The notes beneath the pieces were generated by a model. The model had not been told where the DNA came from. It searched no databases and saw only the letters and a program-made list of their open reading frames with translations. From assembly GCF_001614315.2 (NCBI RefSeq), contig NZ_LVEG02000004.1, positions 62,001 through 126,000 on the forward strand: 64,000 nucleotides of DNA, read 5' to 3'. Made by a program: the position numbers and the translations under genes. Source of the DNA: Halofilum ochraceum. GTDB taxonomy: Bacteria; Pseudomonadota; Gammaproteobacteria; XJ16; Halofilaceae. Of the stretch, positions 26,182 to 34,886 are shown one piece after another (positions within the stretch are counted from its first letter, which is position 1; each line of letters opens with the position of its first letter).

Positions 26182-27600
26182 ATGGAACTCGATCCACTGC
26201 TGCTCTCGCGAATCCAGTTCGCGTTCGTGATTTCCTTCCACGCCATCTTCCCGGTATTCACGATCGGGCTGGCGGCCTATATCGCGGTGCTCGAGGGCCT
26301 GCTCTTCCGCACGGGCAACCCCGAGTGGGAGCGGCTTTCGAAGTTCTGGACCAAGGTCTTTGCCGTCGTCTTCGGCATGGGCGTGGTCTCCGGCATCGTC
26401 ATGGCCTTCCAGTTCGGCACGAACTGGAGCAATTTCGCCTACGCGTCGGCGAATTTCCTCGGGCCGGTGCTGAGCTACGAGGTCGTGACCGCATTCTTCC
26501 TGGAAGCGACCTTCCTCGGCGTTCTTCTGTTCGGTCGCGACAAGGTCCCGAAAGGCGTCCATCTGTTCTCGGCCATCATGGTCGCGGTCGGGACCCTGAT
26601 CTCGTCCTTCTGGATCCTGTCCGCCAACTCGTGGATGCAGACGCCGGCCGGTGTCGAGCTGCAGAACGGGATGTTCCAGATGACCTCCTGGGGCGAGGCG
26701 ATCTTCAACAGCTCGTTCCCGTATCGCTTCTCGCACATGGTGGTGGCCTCGTTCCTGACCGGCGCCTTCGTGGTGGCCGGCGTCAGCGCGTGGTACCTGC
26801 TCAAGGGCCGTGAGGTCGACCTGAATAAACGCGCGCTCTCCATGTGCATGTGGCTGATCCTGTTCATCGCGCCGCTGCAGGCGGTCATCGGTGACCTCCA
26901 TGGGCTGAATACGCTCGAGGAGCAGCCGACCAAGCTGGCCGCGATGGAGGGGCACTGGGAGTCCAAGGCCGGGGCCCCGCTGATCCTGTTCGCGATCCCC
27001 GACTCCGCGGACGAGACCAATCATCTGGAAATCGGTATCCCGTACCTGGCCAGCATTATCCTCAAGCACGACGTCGACGGAGTCGTCCCCGGTCTCAAGG
27101 ACGTGCCGGCCGATGAGCGGCCCCCAGTGGGTCCCACGTTCTGGTCGTTCCGTGTGATGGTCGGCATCGGCCTGTTGATGATCGGCGTCGGGCTCTGGGG
27201 GGCGTGGCTGCGTTTCCGCGGTCGGCTCTACGACCAGCCGCTGTTCAAGCGCGTGCTGGTCGCGATGATCCCGGCACCGTTCATCGCCGTGCTGGCCGGC
27301 TGGTTCGTGACCGAGATCGGCCGCGCGCCGTGGCTGGTCTATGGCCTGATGACCCAGGCCGAGGGCCTGACGCCGTCACTGACGGGTGGCATGGCGCTGT
27401 TCACGCTGATCGGCTTTATCGTGGTCTACAGCGTCGTGTTCGCCGCCGGGCTCTACTATCTGGTGCGCATCGTGCGTACCGGTATGGAAGAGGTCGAGGC
27501 CCATGACGAGCATCCGGAACACCATCGCGCCAAGCGCCCGTTCTCTGCGGCCGACGTTCCGCTCGAAGGCGACAGTGGCGCTCCGGCGACGGCGAGGTAA
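26182..27600 (+). CDS. cydA: Cytochrome bd-type ubiquinol oxidase subunit I (CioA-like)
   Basis: 472-aa inner-membrane subunit that carries the quinol site and hemes b558, b595 and d; oxidises quinol and reduces O2 to water without proton pumping. His20 (SFHAIFP) and His185 (YRFSHM) match E. coli His19 and His186, and Glu100 and Glu108 match the conserved acidic pair. The periplasmic Q-loop is of the short type, as in cyanide-insensitive CioA enzymes. The motif usually written GRQPW reads GRAPW here. It sits six bases before cydB and downstream of an ANR/FNR box, and is followed by the assembly exporter cydDC. Confidence 0.96.
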   Translation: MELDPLLLSRIQFAFVISFHAIFPVFTIGLAAYIAVLEGLLFRTGNPEWERLSKFWTKVFAVVFGMGVVSGIVMAFQFGTNWSNFAYASANFLGPVLSYEVVTAFFLEATFLGVLLFGRDKVPKGVHLFSAIMVAVGTLISSFWILSANSWMQTPAGVELQNGMFQMTSWGEAIFNSSFPYRFSHMVVASFLTGAFVVAGVSAWYLLKGREVDLNKRALSMCMWLILFIAPLQAVIGDLHGLNTLEEQPTKLAAMEGHWESKAGAPLILFAIPDSADETNHLEIGIPYLASIILKHDVDGVVPGLKDVPADERPPVGPTFWSFRVMVGIGLLMIGVGLWGAWLRFRGRLYDQPLFKRVLVAMIPAPFIAVLAGWFVTEIGRAPWLVYGLMTQAEGLTPSLTGGMALFTLIGFIVVYSVVFAAGLYYLVRIVRTGMEEVEAHDEHPEHHRAKRPFSAADVPLEGDSGAPATAR

Positions 27601-27606
27601 AAGACG

Positions 27607-28608
27607 ATGGAACTGATCGATCTGACTCTGATCTGGGCCGCCATTATCGGCTTCGGCGTCATCATGTACATCCTGATGGACGGGTTCGACCTCGGCGTCG
27701 GGATCCTGTTCCCGTTCGCGCCGAGCGAAACCTCCCGCGACATGATGATGAACTCGGTCGCACCGGTCTGGGACGGCAACGAGACCTGGCTCATCCTGGG
27801 CGGTGCGGGCCTGCTCGGCGCGTTCCCGCTGGTCTACACGGTATTCCTGCCCGCGCTGTATATCGGCGTGTTCCTGATGCTGGCCGGGCTCATCTTCCGC
27901 GGCATCGCCTTCGAGTTCCGTTTCAAGGCGAACCAGTCGCGCTACCTCTGGAACTGGTCGTTTTTCGGCGGCTCGCTGGTCGCCTCGTTCGCCCAGGGCG
28001 CCGTGGTCGGTACGTATATCCAGGGCTTCGAGACCGAGGGCTTCGTCTACGTCGGCGGCGCGCTGGACTGGCTCACGCCGTTCACCGTCGTCACCGGGAT
28101 CGGCCTCGTTGCCGGTTACGCGCTGCTGGGTGCGACCTGGACGATCATGAAGACCGAGGGCCAGACCCAGGAGTGGGCCTACCGGCTGGCACCGAGACTG
28201 CTGGCCGCCGTTATGGCGATCTTCGTGATCATCAGCATCTGGACGCCGCTGGTCGATGAGTTCGTCGCCCAGCGCTGGTTCGGTCAGCTGCACGTGTTGT
28301 GGGTGCTGCCCGCCGGTGCGGTGCTGCTGGCATGGATCCAGTATCGGGCGGTCCAGAAGCGCGAGGAGATCACCCCCTTCGTCACGACGATGGGCATCTT
28401 CATCTGCGCCTACCTCGGCCTGCTGGTGAGCAAGCTGCCCTACATCGTGCCGCCCGACCACACCCTGTGGGACGCGGCCTCCGATCCCGGCTCGCAGCTG
28501 TTCCTGCTGATCGGCGTGCTGTTCGTGACTCCGGTGATCCTGGCGTATACCGCGTGGACATACTGGGTCTTCCGGGGCAAGGTGACGCCGGATTCGGGGT
28601 ACCACTAG
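27607..28608 (+). CDS. cydB: Cytochrome bd-type oxidase subunit II (CioB-like)
   Basis: 333-aa polytopic membrane protein that pairs with CydA. The N-terminus has the family signature (LIWAAIIGFGVIMYILMDGFDLGVGILFPF), then DGNETWLILGGAGLLGAFPLVY, GIAFEFRFKA and the C-terminal FPYIVPP-like segment (KLPYIVPPDHTLW). Eight to nine helices are expected. The gene begins six bases after cydA, so it is co-transcribed. I see no small cydX-like gene immediately after it; the CioAB subtype often lacks one. Confidence 0.95.
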   Translation: MELIDLTLIWAAIIGFGVIMYILMDGFDLGVGILFPFAPSETSRDMMMNSVAPVWDGNETWLILGGAGLLGAFPLVYTVFLPALYIGVFLMLAGLIFRGIAFEFRFKANQSRYLWNWSFFGGSLVASFAQGAVVGTYIQGFETEGFVYVGGALDWLTPFTVVTGIGLVAGYALLGATWTIMKTEGQTQEWAYRLAPRLLAAVMAIFVIISIWTPLVDEFVAQRWFGQLHVLWVLPAGAVLLAWIQYRAVQKREEITPFVTTMGIFICAYLGLLVSKLPYIVPPDHTLWDAASDPGSQLFLLIGVLFVTPVILAYTAWTYWVFRGKVTPDSGYH

Positions 28609-28686
28609 GTAACCTCTGCTGCCTGGAAGTCCTGCAGTTCGGGGTTACACAGACTCTTACAGCCCGACACTCGTGAGCCCCTGATC

Positions 28687-28710
28687 TGTCGGGCTGGAAG
28701 CCCGACCTGC
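28687..28710. repeat. Palindromic intergenic repeat, related to 1201-1273 (type A)
   Basis: TGTCGGGCTGGAAGCCCGAC followed by CTGC is the same palindrome as the elements at 1201-1273. A degenerate inverted partner (ACAGCCCGACAC) lies just upstream at about 28659-28670. It is found in the 279-bp gap between cydB and cydD. Confidence 0.65.
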
Positions 28711-28887
28711 AGCGTTCCCGATCGTCGGGGGCGCGTCAGGCACGGGCACCGGGACGCAGCGCCCGGGCACGGGCATCCGGCAGCCATCGCTTATTCCCGC
28801 CGTTCATTACGGCGGTGTGGGTCCACGGCGCCCCTTTAAGATCGAACGCCACACTGAACGCGCCATCCTCGGCTGACCGGGAGCGGT

Positions 28888-30570
28888 ATGAGCGACCACG
28901 GCATGCGTGGGCACGCGCGCTGGCTGCAGGAACTGTCCCGGCAGCAGCGCGGACTCCTCGCGCTGGCGGCGGGGGCCGGTCTGGTCACCGGCTTGCTGGT
29001 CATCATGCAGGCGGGGCTCATCGCGTTGATCGTGCACCGGGTCATTGTCGCCGAGGCCCCGATCGGCGAGCTTCTCCCGCTTTTCGGGGGGCTGGTCGGT
29101 GTCGTCGCCGCGCGTGCGATGAGCCACTGGGGGCAGCAGGCCGCCGGGATCGCCGCCGCGGCGCGGATCCGACGGCGGTTGCGCGCGGCGCTGCTCGAGC
29201 GCATCGCGGCACTGGGGCCGGCCCATCTCGCGGGGGAGCACAGTGCCGACCTTGCCCAGCGCACCATGGAGCAGGTTGACGCGATCGACGGCTACTTCGC
29301 GCGCTACCGTCCCCAGCTGGTGGTCGCCATGGGCGTACCGCTCGCGATCGCCGCCGTCGCGCTGACCCAGGACTGGATCGTCGCCCTGCTGCTGATCCTG
29401 GCAGCGCCGCTGATCCCGCTATTCATGGCGCTCGTCGGCATGGGTGCGGAGCACCTCAACCGCGAGCAGTTCGAGACGGTCAATCGCCTCGCCAGTCATT
29501 TCCTCGACCGCGTACGCGGTTTGTCGACACTGCGCCTGTTCGGCCGGGGTCAGGATGCGGTCGCGGAAGTGGGCGCCATGGCGGACGAATATCGGCGGCG
29601 CAATATGCGCACGCTGCGCGTCGCCTTCCTGTCGTCGGCCGTGCTGGAATTCTTCGCCTCGGTCGCGATCGCCAGTATCGCGATCTACATCGGCTTCGGC
29701 CTGCTGGGGTACATCGAATTCGGCAACGCCCCCGAGCTGACGCTCTTCTCGGGCCTGTTCCTGTTGCTGCTGGCACCGGATTTCTTCCAGCCGCTGCGCA
29801 CGCTCGCCCAGACCTACCATGATCGCGCCGCGGCACTCGGCGCGGCGAGCGGCCTCCGCAGCCTGCTCGAACGGCCAGGGCCGCACGATCACGGCGTAAC
29901 CATCGAAACCGAACGGGCGGCCGTTGCGATCTCGATCGCCGATCTCCACTTCGCGTGGCCGGAGCGCGGCCCGGTGTTCCGCGGTGCCCACCTGGATATC
30001 GCCGCGGGCGAGCGCGTCGCCCTCATCGGACCGTCCGGTTCCGGCAAATCGACCCTGCTGCAACTGCTCGCCGGCTTCGTGCAACCCGATCGGGGTGAAA
30101 TCCGCATCGACGGCGAACCCGCAGGCCGGATCGGCCCGGTCGCCTGGGTGGGGCAACGGCCCTTTCTGATGAGTGGCACTATCGCCGCCAATATCGCGCT
30201 GGCGCGGCCGGCGGCGACCGGCACCGCCGTCCGCGCGGCGGCCGAACAGGCCGGTGTAACGGCGTTTACCGACAACCTGCCGGATGGCCTGGAGACCGCG
30301 ATCGGTGAAGGTGGTCTCGGACTGTCCGGCGGGCAGGGGCAGCGCATCGCCGTGGCCCGTGCGTTCCTGGCGCAGGCGCCGCTGCTGCTGCTCGATGAGC
30401 CGACCGCCAGCCTCGATACCGCCAGCGAACGGATGGTGCTGAACGCGCTGCGGCACCTCGCCGCCGAGGGCCGTACCCTGATCGTCGCCAGCCATCACGA
30501 CGCGGTCCGGGCGATGGTGGATCGGGTGATCGAGATCGATGCCGGTGTGGTGCGCGAGGTCGCGCGATGA
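28888..30570 (+). CDS. cydD: CydD, half of the CydDC glutathione/cysteine ABC exporter
   Basis: 560-aa fused membrane-ATPase half transporter needed for maturation of cytochrome bd. Six-helix exporter domain (residues 1-330, including the QRTMEQVDAIDGYFARYRPQ segment typical of CydD), then an ATPase domain with Walker A GPSGSGKST (381-389), signature LSGGQGQRIAVAR and Walker B LLLLDEPTASLD. CydDC of E. coli exports cysteine and glutathione to the periplasm, keeping conditions right for heme insertion. The gene starts 279 bp after cydB and overlaps cydC by four bases. Confidence 0.93.
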   Translation: MSDHGMRGHARWLQELSRQQRGLLALAAGAGLVTGLLVIMQAGLIALIVHRVIVAEAPIGELLPLFGGLVGVVAARAMSHWGQQAAGIAAAARIRRRLRAALLERIAALGPAHLAGEHSADLAQRTMEQVDAIDGYFARYRPQLVVAMGVPLAIAAVALTQDWIVALLLILAAPLIPLFMALVGMGAEHLNREQFETVNRLASHFLDRVRGLSTLRLFGRGQDAVAEVGAMADEYRRRNMRTLRVAFLSSAVLEFFASVAIASIAIYIGFGLLGYIEFGNAPELTLFSGLFLLLLAPDFFQPLRTLAQTYHDRAAALGAASGLRSLLERPGPHDHGVTIETERAAVAISIADLHFAWPERGPVFRGAHLDIAAGERVALIGPSGSGKSTLLQLLAGFVQPDRGEIRIDGEPAGRIGPVAWVGQRPFLMSGTIAANIALARPAATGTAVRAAAEQAGVTAFTDNLPDGLETAIGEGGLGLSGGQGQRIAVARAFLAQAPLLLLDEPTASLDTASERMVLNALRHLAAEGRTLIVASHHDAVRAMVDRVIEIDAGVVREVAR

Positions 30571-32225
30571 TCGAACTCCGCCCCTATCTACGCCTGCTGG
30601 CCACGTATCGCGGCCGCATGCTGCTGGGCAGTGTGCTTGTCTTCGCCACGATCGCCGCCGGCGTCGGTCTGCTCGCACTCTCCGGGTGGTTCATCACGGC
30701 AACCGGCGTGACGGCGCTCGCGCTGGCTGCCGGGATCCAGGCGCAGCTCGATATCTATATACCCGGCGCCGGCATCCGCTTCTTCGCCCTCGGCCGCACG
30801 GCGGCCCGTTACATCGAGCGCGTACAGAATCACGACACCGTCCTGCGACTGCTCGCCGATCTGCGCCAGCGCGTATTCGCCCGCCTGACGGTACTCGATC
30901 CGGCGGCACTGGCTCGCTTCCGCAATGCCCTGGTACTCAACCGCCTGACGGCCGATATCGACGCCCTGGACAGCCTCTATCTGCGTTGCCTCGCGCCGCC
31001 GGCCGCCGCCGTGCTCGCGGTCCTCGGCGTTGCCGGACTGCTGGCGCTGATCGCGCCAGCGGCCGGACTCGCGGTCGGCGCCGTGCTGTTCGTCGGGGCG
31101 GGCGTGGTGACCGTGGCGGTCGCCTGGCCGGGAACCGGTATCGGCGAACGCGTCGCCCGGCGCACCGAGTCGGCACGGACGCAGATCGTCGACCTGGTGC
31201 GCGGTCTCGCCGAACTGCGCGCCTTCGGCGTGGTCAATCGCCAGCAGGCCGCGATCGAACGCAGCGACCGTGCGCTGGTCGCGGAGCAGCAGCGCGCCGC
31301 GGGGCTCGCGGCCGTGGGCGAGGCCGGCATGGGGCTGGTGGTCCACCTGGTGATGGCGCTGGCGCTCTTCCTCGGGCTGTCGCTGTATACGACCGAGACG
31401 CTCAGCGGGCCGCTGGCGGTCCTGATGCCGCTCGCCGTGCTGGCGTTGCTTGAAGGCCTCGCACCGGTACCCGGCGGTCTGCTCCAGCTGGGGCGGGCGC
31501 GCGCCGCCGCGCGTCGTCTCAATTCTCAGGGGGCGGTCGAGCCAACGATCCGCGAGCCGCACGCGCCGGCGCCGCCCCCCGAAACCAATGAGCTGACGTT
31601 CGATCACGTGGATGCCGGGCGCGGTGAAGCGCCGGAGCCGATCCTGCGCGACTTTTCGCTCCACCTCGCCGAGGGCGAGCATGTCGCTGTGGTCGGTCCG
31701 TCGGGCTGCGGCAAATCGACCCTGGCCGATCTGGCCGTGCGCCTGCTCGATCCCCTGCGCGGCGAGGTCCGTCTGGGCGACACCGCGCTGCCCGCACTGG
31801 CGCAGGCGACCGTCCAGGCGCGCGTGAGTTATGCCACGCAACGCAACGAGATTTTCGCGGATACGATCGCCGCCAATCTGCTCCTCGCGCGCCCCGAGGC
31901 CGATGACCGCGCCCTGTGGTACGCACTCGAAGTGGTCGCCCTCGCGGATTTCGTCGAGGGACTCGATCGGGGGCTCGACACCTGGGTGGGGGAGAGCGGT
32001 GTGCGTCTCTCCGGTGGTCAGGCGCGGCGGCTGGCGCTTGCCCGGATCGTGTTGCGCGATGCATCCGTGGTCGTGCTGGATGAGCCGCTGGCGGGGCTGG
32101 ATGCGGCCACGGCGGCGGAGGTGGCCGCGCGCCTGAAACCCTGGCTGCGCGGCCGGACCGCGCTGCTGCTGGCCCACGACACCACCGCCCTGCCAACCAC
32201 GGATCGGGTGGTCGAACTGCAGTAG
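30567..32225 (+). CDS. cydC: CydC, partner half of the CydDC exporter
   Basis: 552-aa partner of CydD in the thiol exporter. The N-terminal membrane domain starts MIELRPYLRLLATYRGRMLLGSVLV and has the typical LSGWFITATG segment. ATPase motifs are Walker A GPSGCGKST (from residue 377), signature LSGGQARRLALAR and Walker B VVVLDEPLAGLD, with H-switch LLAHDT. The start overlaps the end of cydD (ATGA). The order cydA-cydB-cydD-cydC puts the oxidase and its assembly exporter together; expression may follow the ANR-controlled promoter or a separate one in the 28.6-28.9 kb gap. Confidence 0.93.
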   Translation: MIELRPYLRLLATYRGRMLLGSVLVFATIAAGVGLLALSGWFITATGVTALALAAGIQAQLDIYIPGAGIRFFALGRTAARYIERVQNHDTVLRLLADLRQRVFARLTVLDPAALARFRNALVLNRLTADIDALDSLYLRCLAPPAAAVLAVLGVAGLLALIAPAAGLAVGAVLFVGAGVVTVAVAWPGTGIGERVARRTESARTQIVDLVRGLAELRAFGVVNRQQAAIERSDRALVAEQQRAAGLAAVGEAGMGLVVHLVMALALFLGLSLYTTETLSGPLAVLMPLAVLALLEGLAPVPGGLLQLGRARAAARRLNSQGAVEPTIREPHAPAPPPETNELTFDHVDAGRGEAPEPILRDFSLHLAEGEHVAVVGPSGCGKSTLADLAVRLLDPLRGEVRLGDTALPALAQATVQARVSYATQRNEIFADTIAANLLLARPEADDRALWYALEVVALADFVEGLDRGLDTWVGESGVRLSGGQARRLALARIVLRDASVVVLDEPLAGLDAATAAEVAARLKPWLRGRTALLLAHDTTALPTTDRVVELQ

Positions 32226-32325
32226 CCGCCGGCGATCCCGGGAGGCTTGGGCAATGGCCTCGGCGCGACTCGCCGGGGTGCTGTCAGCATCCGCAGCCGG
32301 GGGCGCCTGCCGCCAGGCTTCCGCG

Positions 32326-33924
32326 TCAGGGCGGGTCGATATCGCCGTCGATGGTATCCGTCTCGATGACGGCACCGGCGTTGTCTACACGCTTCTGTGC
32401 CGTCGGCAGGCGCACCTCGAACTCGACGCCGGTGATGTCGAGTGGCATGAATTCGAGCCGGTGGGCGTTGCGCTTCGGGCGATAGCGCAGACGCCAGTGC
32501 GGGCGCTCGGGGTGGGCCGGGTCGTGGAAATCCTGGGTGCCGCGGGCGCTGAATTCGTCGAGCACGACGCTTCCCGTGCCGTCATCGGACTCGATCACGA
32601 TGTGGGTCACGGGGGACGGATTGGTCCACTCGCGGCTGCGCACGGTGTCGCCTTCGGCGCTGCGGCAGCGGGTTCGCCCGTTCTCGTTGACGGTCTCCAC
32701 CGATTCGATGAGCTCCTTACCGTTCAGCAGGCTCATCCGGAGCGTGTATCGATAACGCGGATGGTCGATGTTGTGGACCGTGATCCGCCCCTCGTAACCC
32801 TTCACGATCTCGTTGACGAAATAGAGCCCGAGGCCGCGGCCATGATGCTCGCGCTTGCGGCGGGTGCTGTAACCGAGCTGGAACAGGTTGGGGAGGTCCT
32901 CTTCCCGCACGTGCGGCCCGCGGTTATAGACCCGCAGACAGACATCGCCGTCTTCTTCCGACAGCGTCAGCGCGATCGGCGCGAACTGCGAACTGTAGCC
33001 GCGCTTGGCGGCGTAGAACTGGGCATTGCGCAGCAGGTTCTCCAGCAGGAGGACGAGGTGATTCTCCTTGCCCAGCAGTTCCCCGCAGCGCTCGAGGCGG
33101 GCATGGATGCGGCCATCATCCAGGCTGTAGGGCGTATCCGGGTCGAGTGCCGGCAACGGTTCCTCGCGCACCATCGCCAGTGCGCGCCAGGCGGCGCGCT
33201 GTGGCGGGTAGGCGGGCTCGTCCGGCAGGGTGCGCGCCTGATCGCTGTCGAGCAGGCGCTGGCAGTACTGCTCCTCGCATTCGCACATCAGGTTGCCGAT
33301 ATGCAGCGTCAGGTTCTCGGCGGTGGAGAGATCAAGCAGATCCCAGAGGTAGTGCAGGGCATCGAGTGCGGCCTGCGGGTCGGTCTCCGCGGTGCCGGTG
33401 GCCGTGTCTGATCCTGACGCCGGGTCCGTGGCGGTGAGTTGGCGCTGGAGAGCGGTTTGCACCTTGTCGAAGCTGATGACGCCGTTGTGGCGGACCTCGG
33501 CGGCGATGCCCTTGAAGTGCAGGAACTTCTCGTCGTACTCGATGTATTCGAGCAGCTTGTCGCTGATGAACAGCTTGAGTTTATCGGCGTGCTCGGAATA
33601 CGTGTGTGCCTTCAGCTGGAGCTGCTTGTTGCGCGCCCACAGATCGTCGATCTGCGCCTGGCGCTGTTGCAGTTCAGTACGCTGCGTTTCGTGTCGGCGG
33701 CGGACCCGGCGCACGTCGAGGCCGGCGAGCAGCACCAGGACGGCCACCACGCCATAGTGCGCCTCCCGGCCCTGCAGGAAATCGGGGAGCGCATAGAACG
33801 ACGCCAGCCGTGGATCGGTCGCGATGAGGACAAACGCGATGGCCGCCAGTCCCAGCAACAGGGCGAACCATGGGAAGGCGACCGGATCGCCGCGCCGCTG
33901 ACGCTTGTCGCCTTCGTCGCTCAT
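32326..33924 (-). CDS. Atypical membrane sensor histidine kinase with C-terminal extension
   Basis: 532 aa from ATG 33922-33924, which overlaps the regulator stop (ATGA) and has a CGGAG ribosome site; the frame extends to 33999 but without support. Two membrane helices (about 17-36 and 57-68) enclose a periplasmic loop, followed by a coiled coil (75-130). No standard H-box (HELRTPL) is seen; His146 in AAEVRHNGVISFDKV is the best phospho-acceptor candidate. A cysteine cluster CECEEQYC lies at 214-221. The ATP-binding domain has N-box ENLLRNA (295-301), an Asn-type G1 box YNRGP (333-337) instead of DxGxG, and G2 HGRGLGLYFV (361-370). About 150 residues follow it, rich in beta-like segments and unlike standard kinases. 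Confidence 0.8.
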   Translation of the reverse strand: MSDEGDKRQRRGDPVAFPWFALLLGLAAIAFVLIATDPRLASFYALPDFLQGREAHYGVVAVLVLLAGLDVRRVRRRHETQRTELQQRQAQIDDLWARNKQLQLKAHTYSEHADKLKLFISDKLLEYIEYDEKFLHFKGIAAEVRHNGVISFDKVQTALQRQLTATDPASGSDTATGTAETDPQAALDALHYLWDLLDLSTAENLTLHIGNLMCECEEQYCQRLLDSDQARTLPDEPAYPPQRAAWRALAMVREEPLPALDPDTPYSLDDGRIHARLERCGELLGKENHLVLLLENLLRNAQFYAAKRGYSSQFAPIALTLSEEDGDVCLRVYNRGPHVREEDLPNLFQLGYSTRRKREHHGRGLGLYFVNEIVKGYEGRITVHNIDHPRYRYTLRMSLLNGKELIESVETVNENGRTRCRSAEGDTVRSREWTNPSPVTHIVIESDDGTGSVVLDEFSARGTQDFHDPAHPERPHWRLRYRPKRNAHRLEFMPLDITGVEFEVRLPTAQKRVDNAGAVIETDTIDGDIDPP

Positions 33925-34727
33925 GTGTCGCTCCGGACCGGTTTCCAGCAGTACGCCATCTCGTCGCCGAAGGCGACGATGCCCTGATCGGTCTTGCACA
34001 GCGCCGTGAAGCGACCCTCGCCGGGCATCGCCTGGTCGAATGCGCGGCGCAGGATGCGCACGTGCTGGCGGTAGCCGCCCCAGGTGAAGCGGTCGGGGTC
34101 GGCGTCGAGCAGTTCGGCCATGCGGTTGGTGGATACCGGGCGGGGTGACGATTCCACCAGGTAGCGCAGGATCTTCCGTGGCGTCGGCGCCAGCGGGCGG
34201 CGGCTGTCGGCCGGGTTCATGAGCTTCGTGCCGCGCCAGTAGATCGTCCAGCTCGCGGTGTCGATGGTCAGGTCACCGCTTTTGAGCAGGTCGTCGCTGT
34301 CCGTCTGCCCGGCGGCGCCCAGCCGGGCCTGGCGCAGGGTGGCGCGGATGCGCCAGCAGAGCACGGATTCGATGTTGCGTTGATGCTTGGCAATGAAGTC
34401 CTGCGCCCAGGTGGACTCGAGCGCCTCCTGCTCGACATCGGTGCCGCTGTATTCCGACAGGTACAGGATGGGCACGTCCGGCCATTTGCGCTGCAGGGCG
34501 CGCGATACCGAGAACCCGGCGCCGGTGTCGCCCTTCATGTTGGCGTCGAGCAGCGCGAGGTCGGGTCGCTGGGACTCGTTGGCCGTGCGCACGAACTGGC
34601 AGGCGGCCTCGGCGAGCCGGAATACCTGCAGCCGCGTCGGCTCGTCGTCGAGTTCCGCCGCCTCCAGGACCGGGCGGAAACGATCGACCCAGTGCGACTG
34701 GTCTTCCACCCACATGATCGTGGCCAT
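33921..34727 (-). CDS. Response regulator with C-terminal winged-helix domain
   Basis: 268 aa from the ATG at 34725-34727 (MATIMWVEDQ). The receiver keeps its key residues: acidic pair Glu8/Asp9, phospho-acceptor Asp61 in LLDANMKG, Ser91 in LYLSEYS and Lys114 in FIAKH. The DNA-binding part (about 165-255) resembles the OmpR winged helix but is divergent (LAPTPRKILRYLVESSPRPVSTNRMAELL, then WGGYRQHVRILRRAF). It overlaps the kinase gene by four bases, so the two are a two-component pair. It diverges across about 160 bp from the coiled-coil membrane gene at 34887, which is its most obvious target. Confidence 0.85.
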   Translation of the reverse strand: MATIMWVEDQSHWVDRFRPVLEAAELDDEPTRLQVFRLAEAACQFVRTANESQRPDLALLDANMKGDTGAGFSVSRALQRKWPDVPILYLSEYSGTDVEQEALESTWAQDFIAKHQRNIESVLCWRIRATLRQARLGAAGQTDSDDLLKSGDLTIDTASWTIYWRGTKLMNPADSRRPLAPTPRKILRYLVESSPRPVSTNRMAELLDADPDRFTWGGYRQHVRILRRAFDQAMPGEGRFTALCKTDQGIVAFGDEMAYCWKPVRSDT

Positions 34728-34886
34728 CGCGCGCCCCGATTCCCCGTCGCCAACCGCGCTACAGCCTACCACGGCGGTTGCTCACCCGATTTTCACCAGC
34801 GCTTCCGAGAATCGGTCCCACGCGGCGGTTGCCGCCCGGTGGTCGGGCGGCGGCCGCGGCATCGACACGCAACGGGAGACAATGTC

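Noticed and set aside
34380-34886. N-terminal extension of the coiled-coil membrane protein to 34380
   Set aside because: This part is antisense to the response regulator, has no protein-like pattern, and a good ribosome site stands before ATG 34887.
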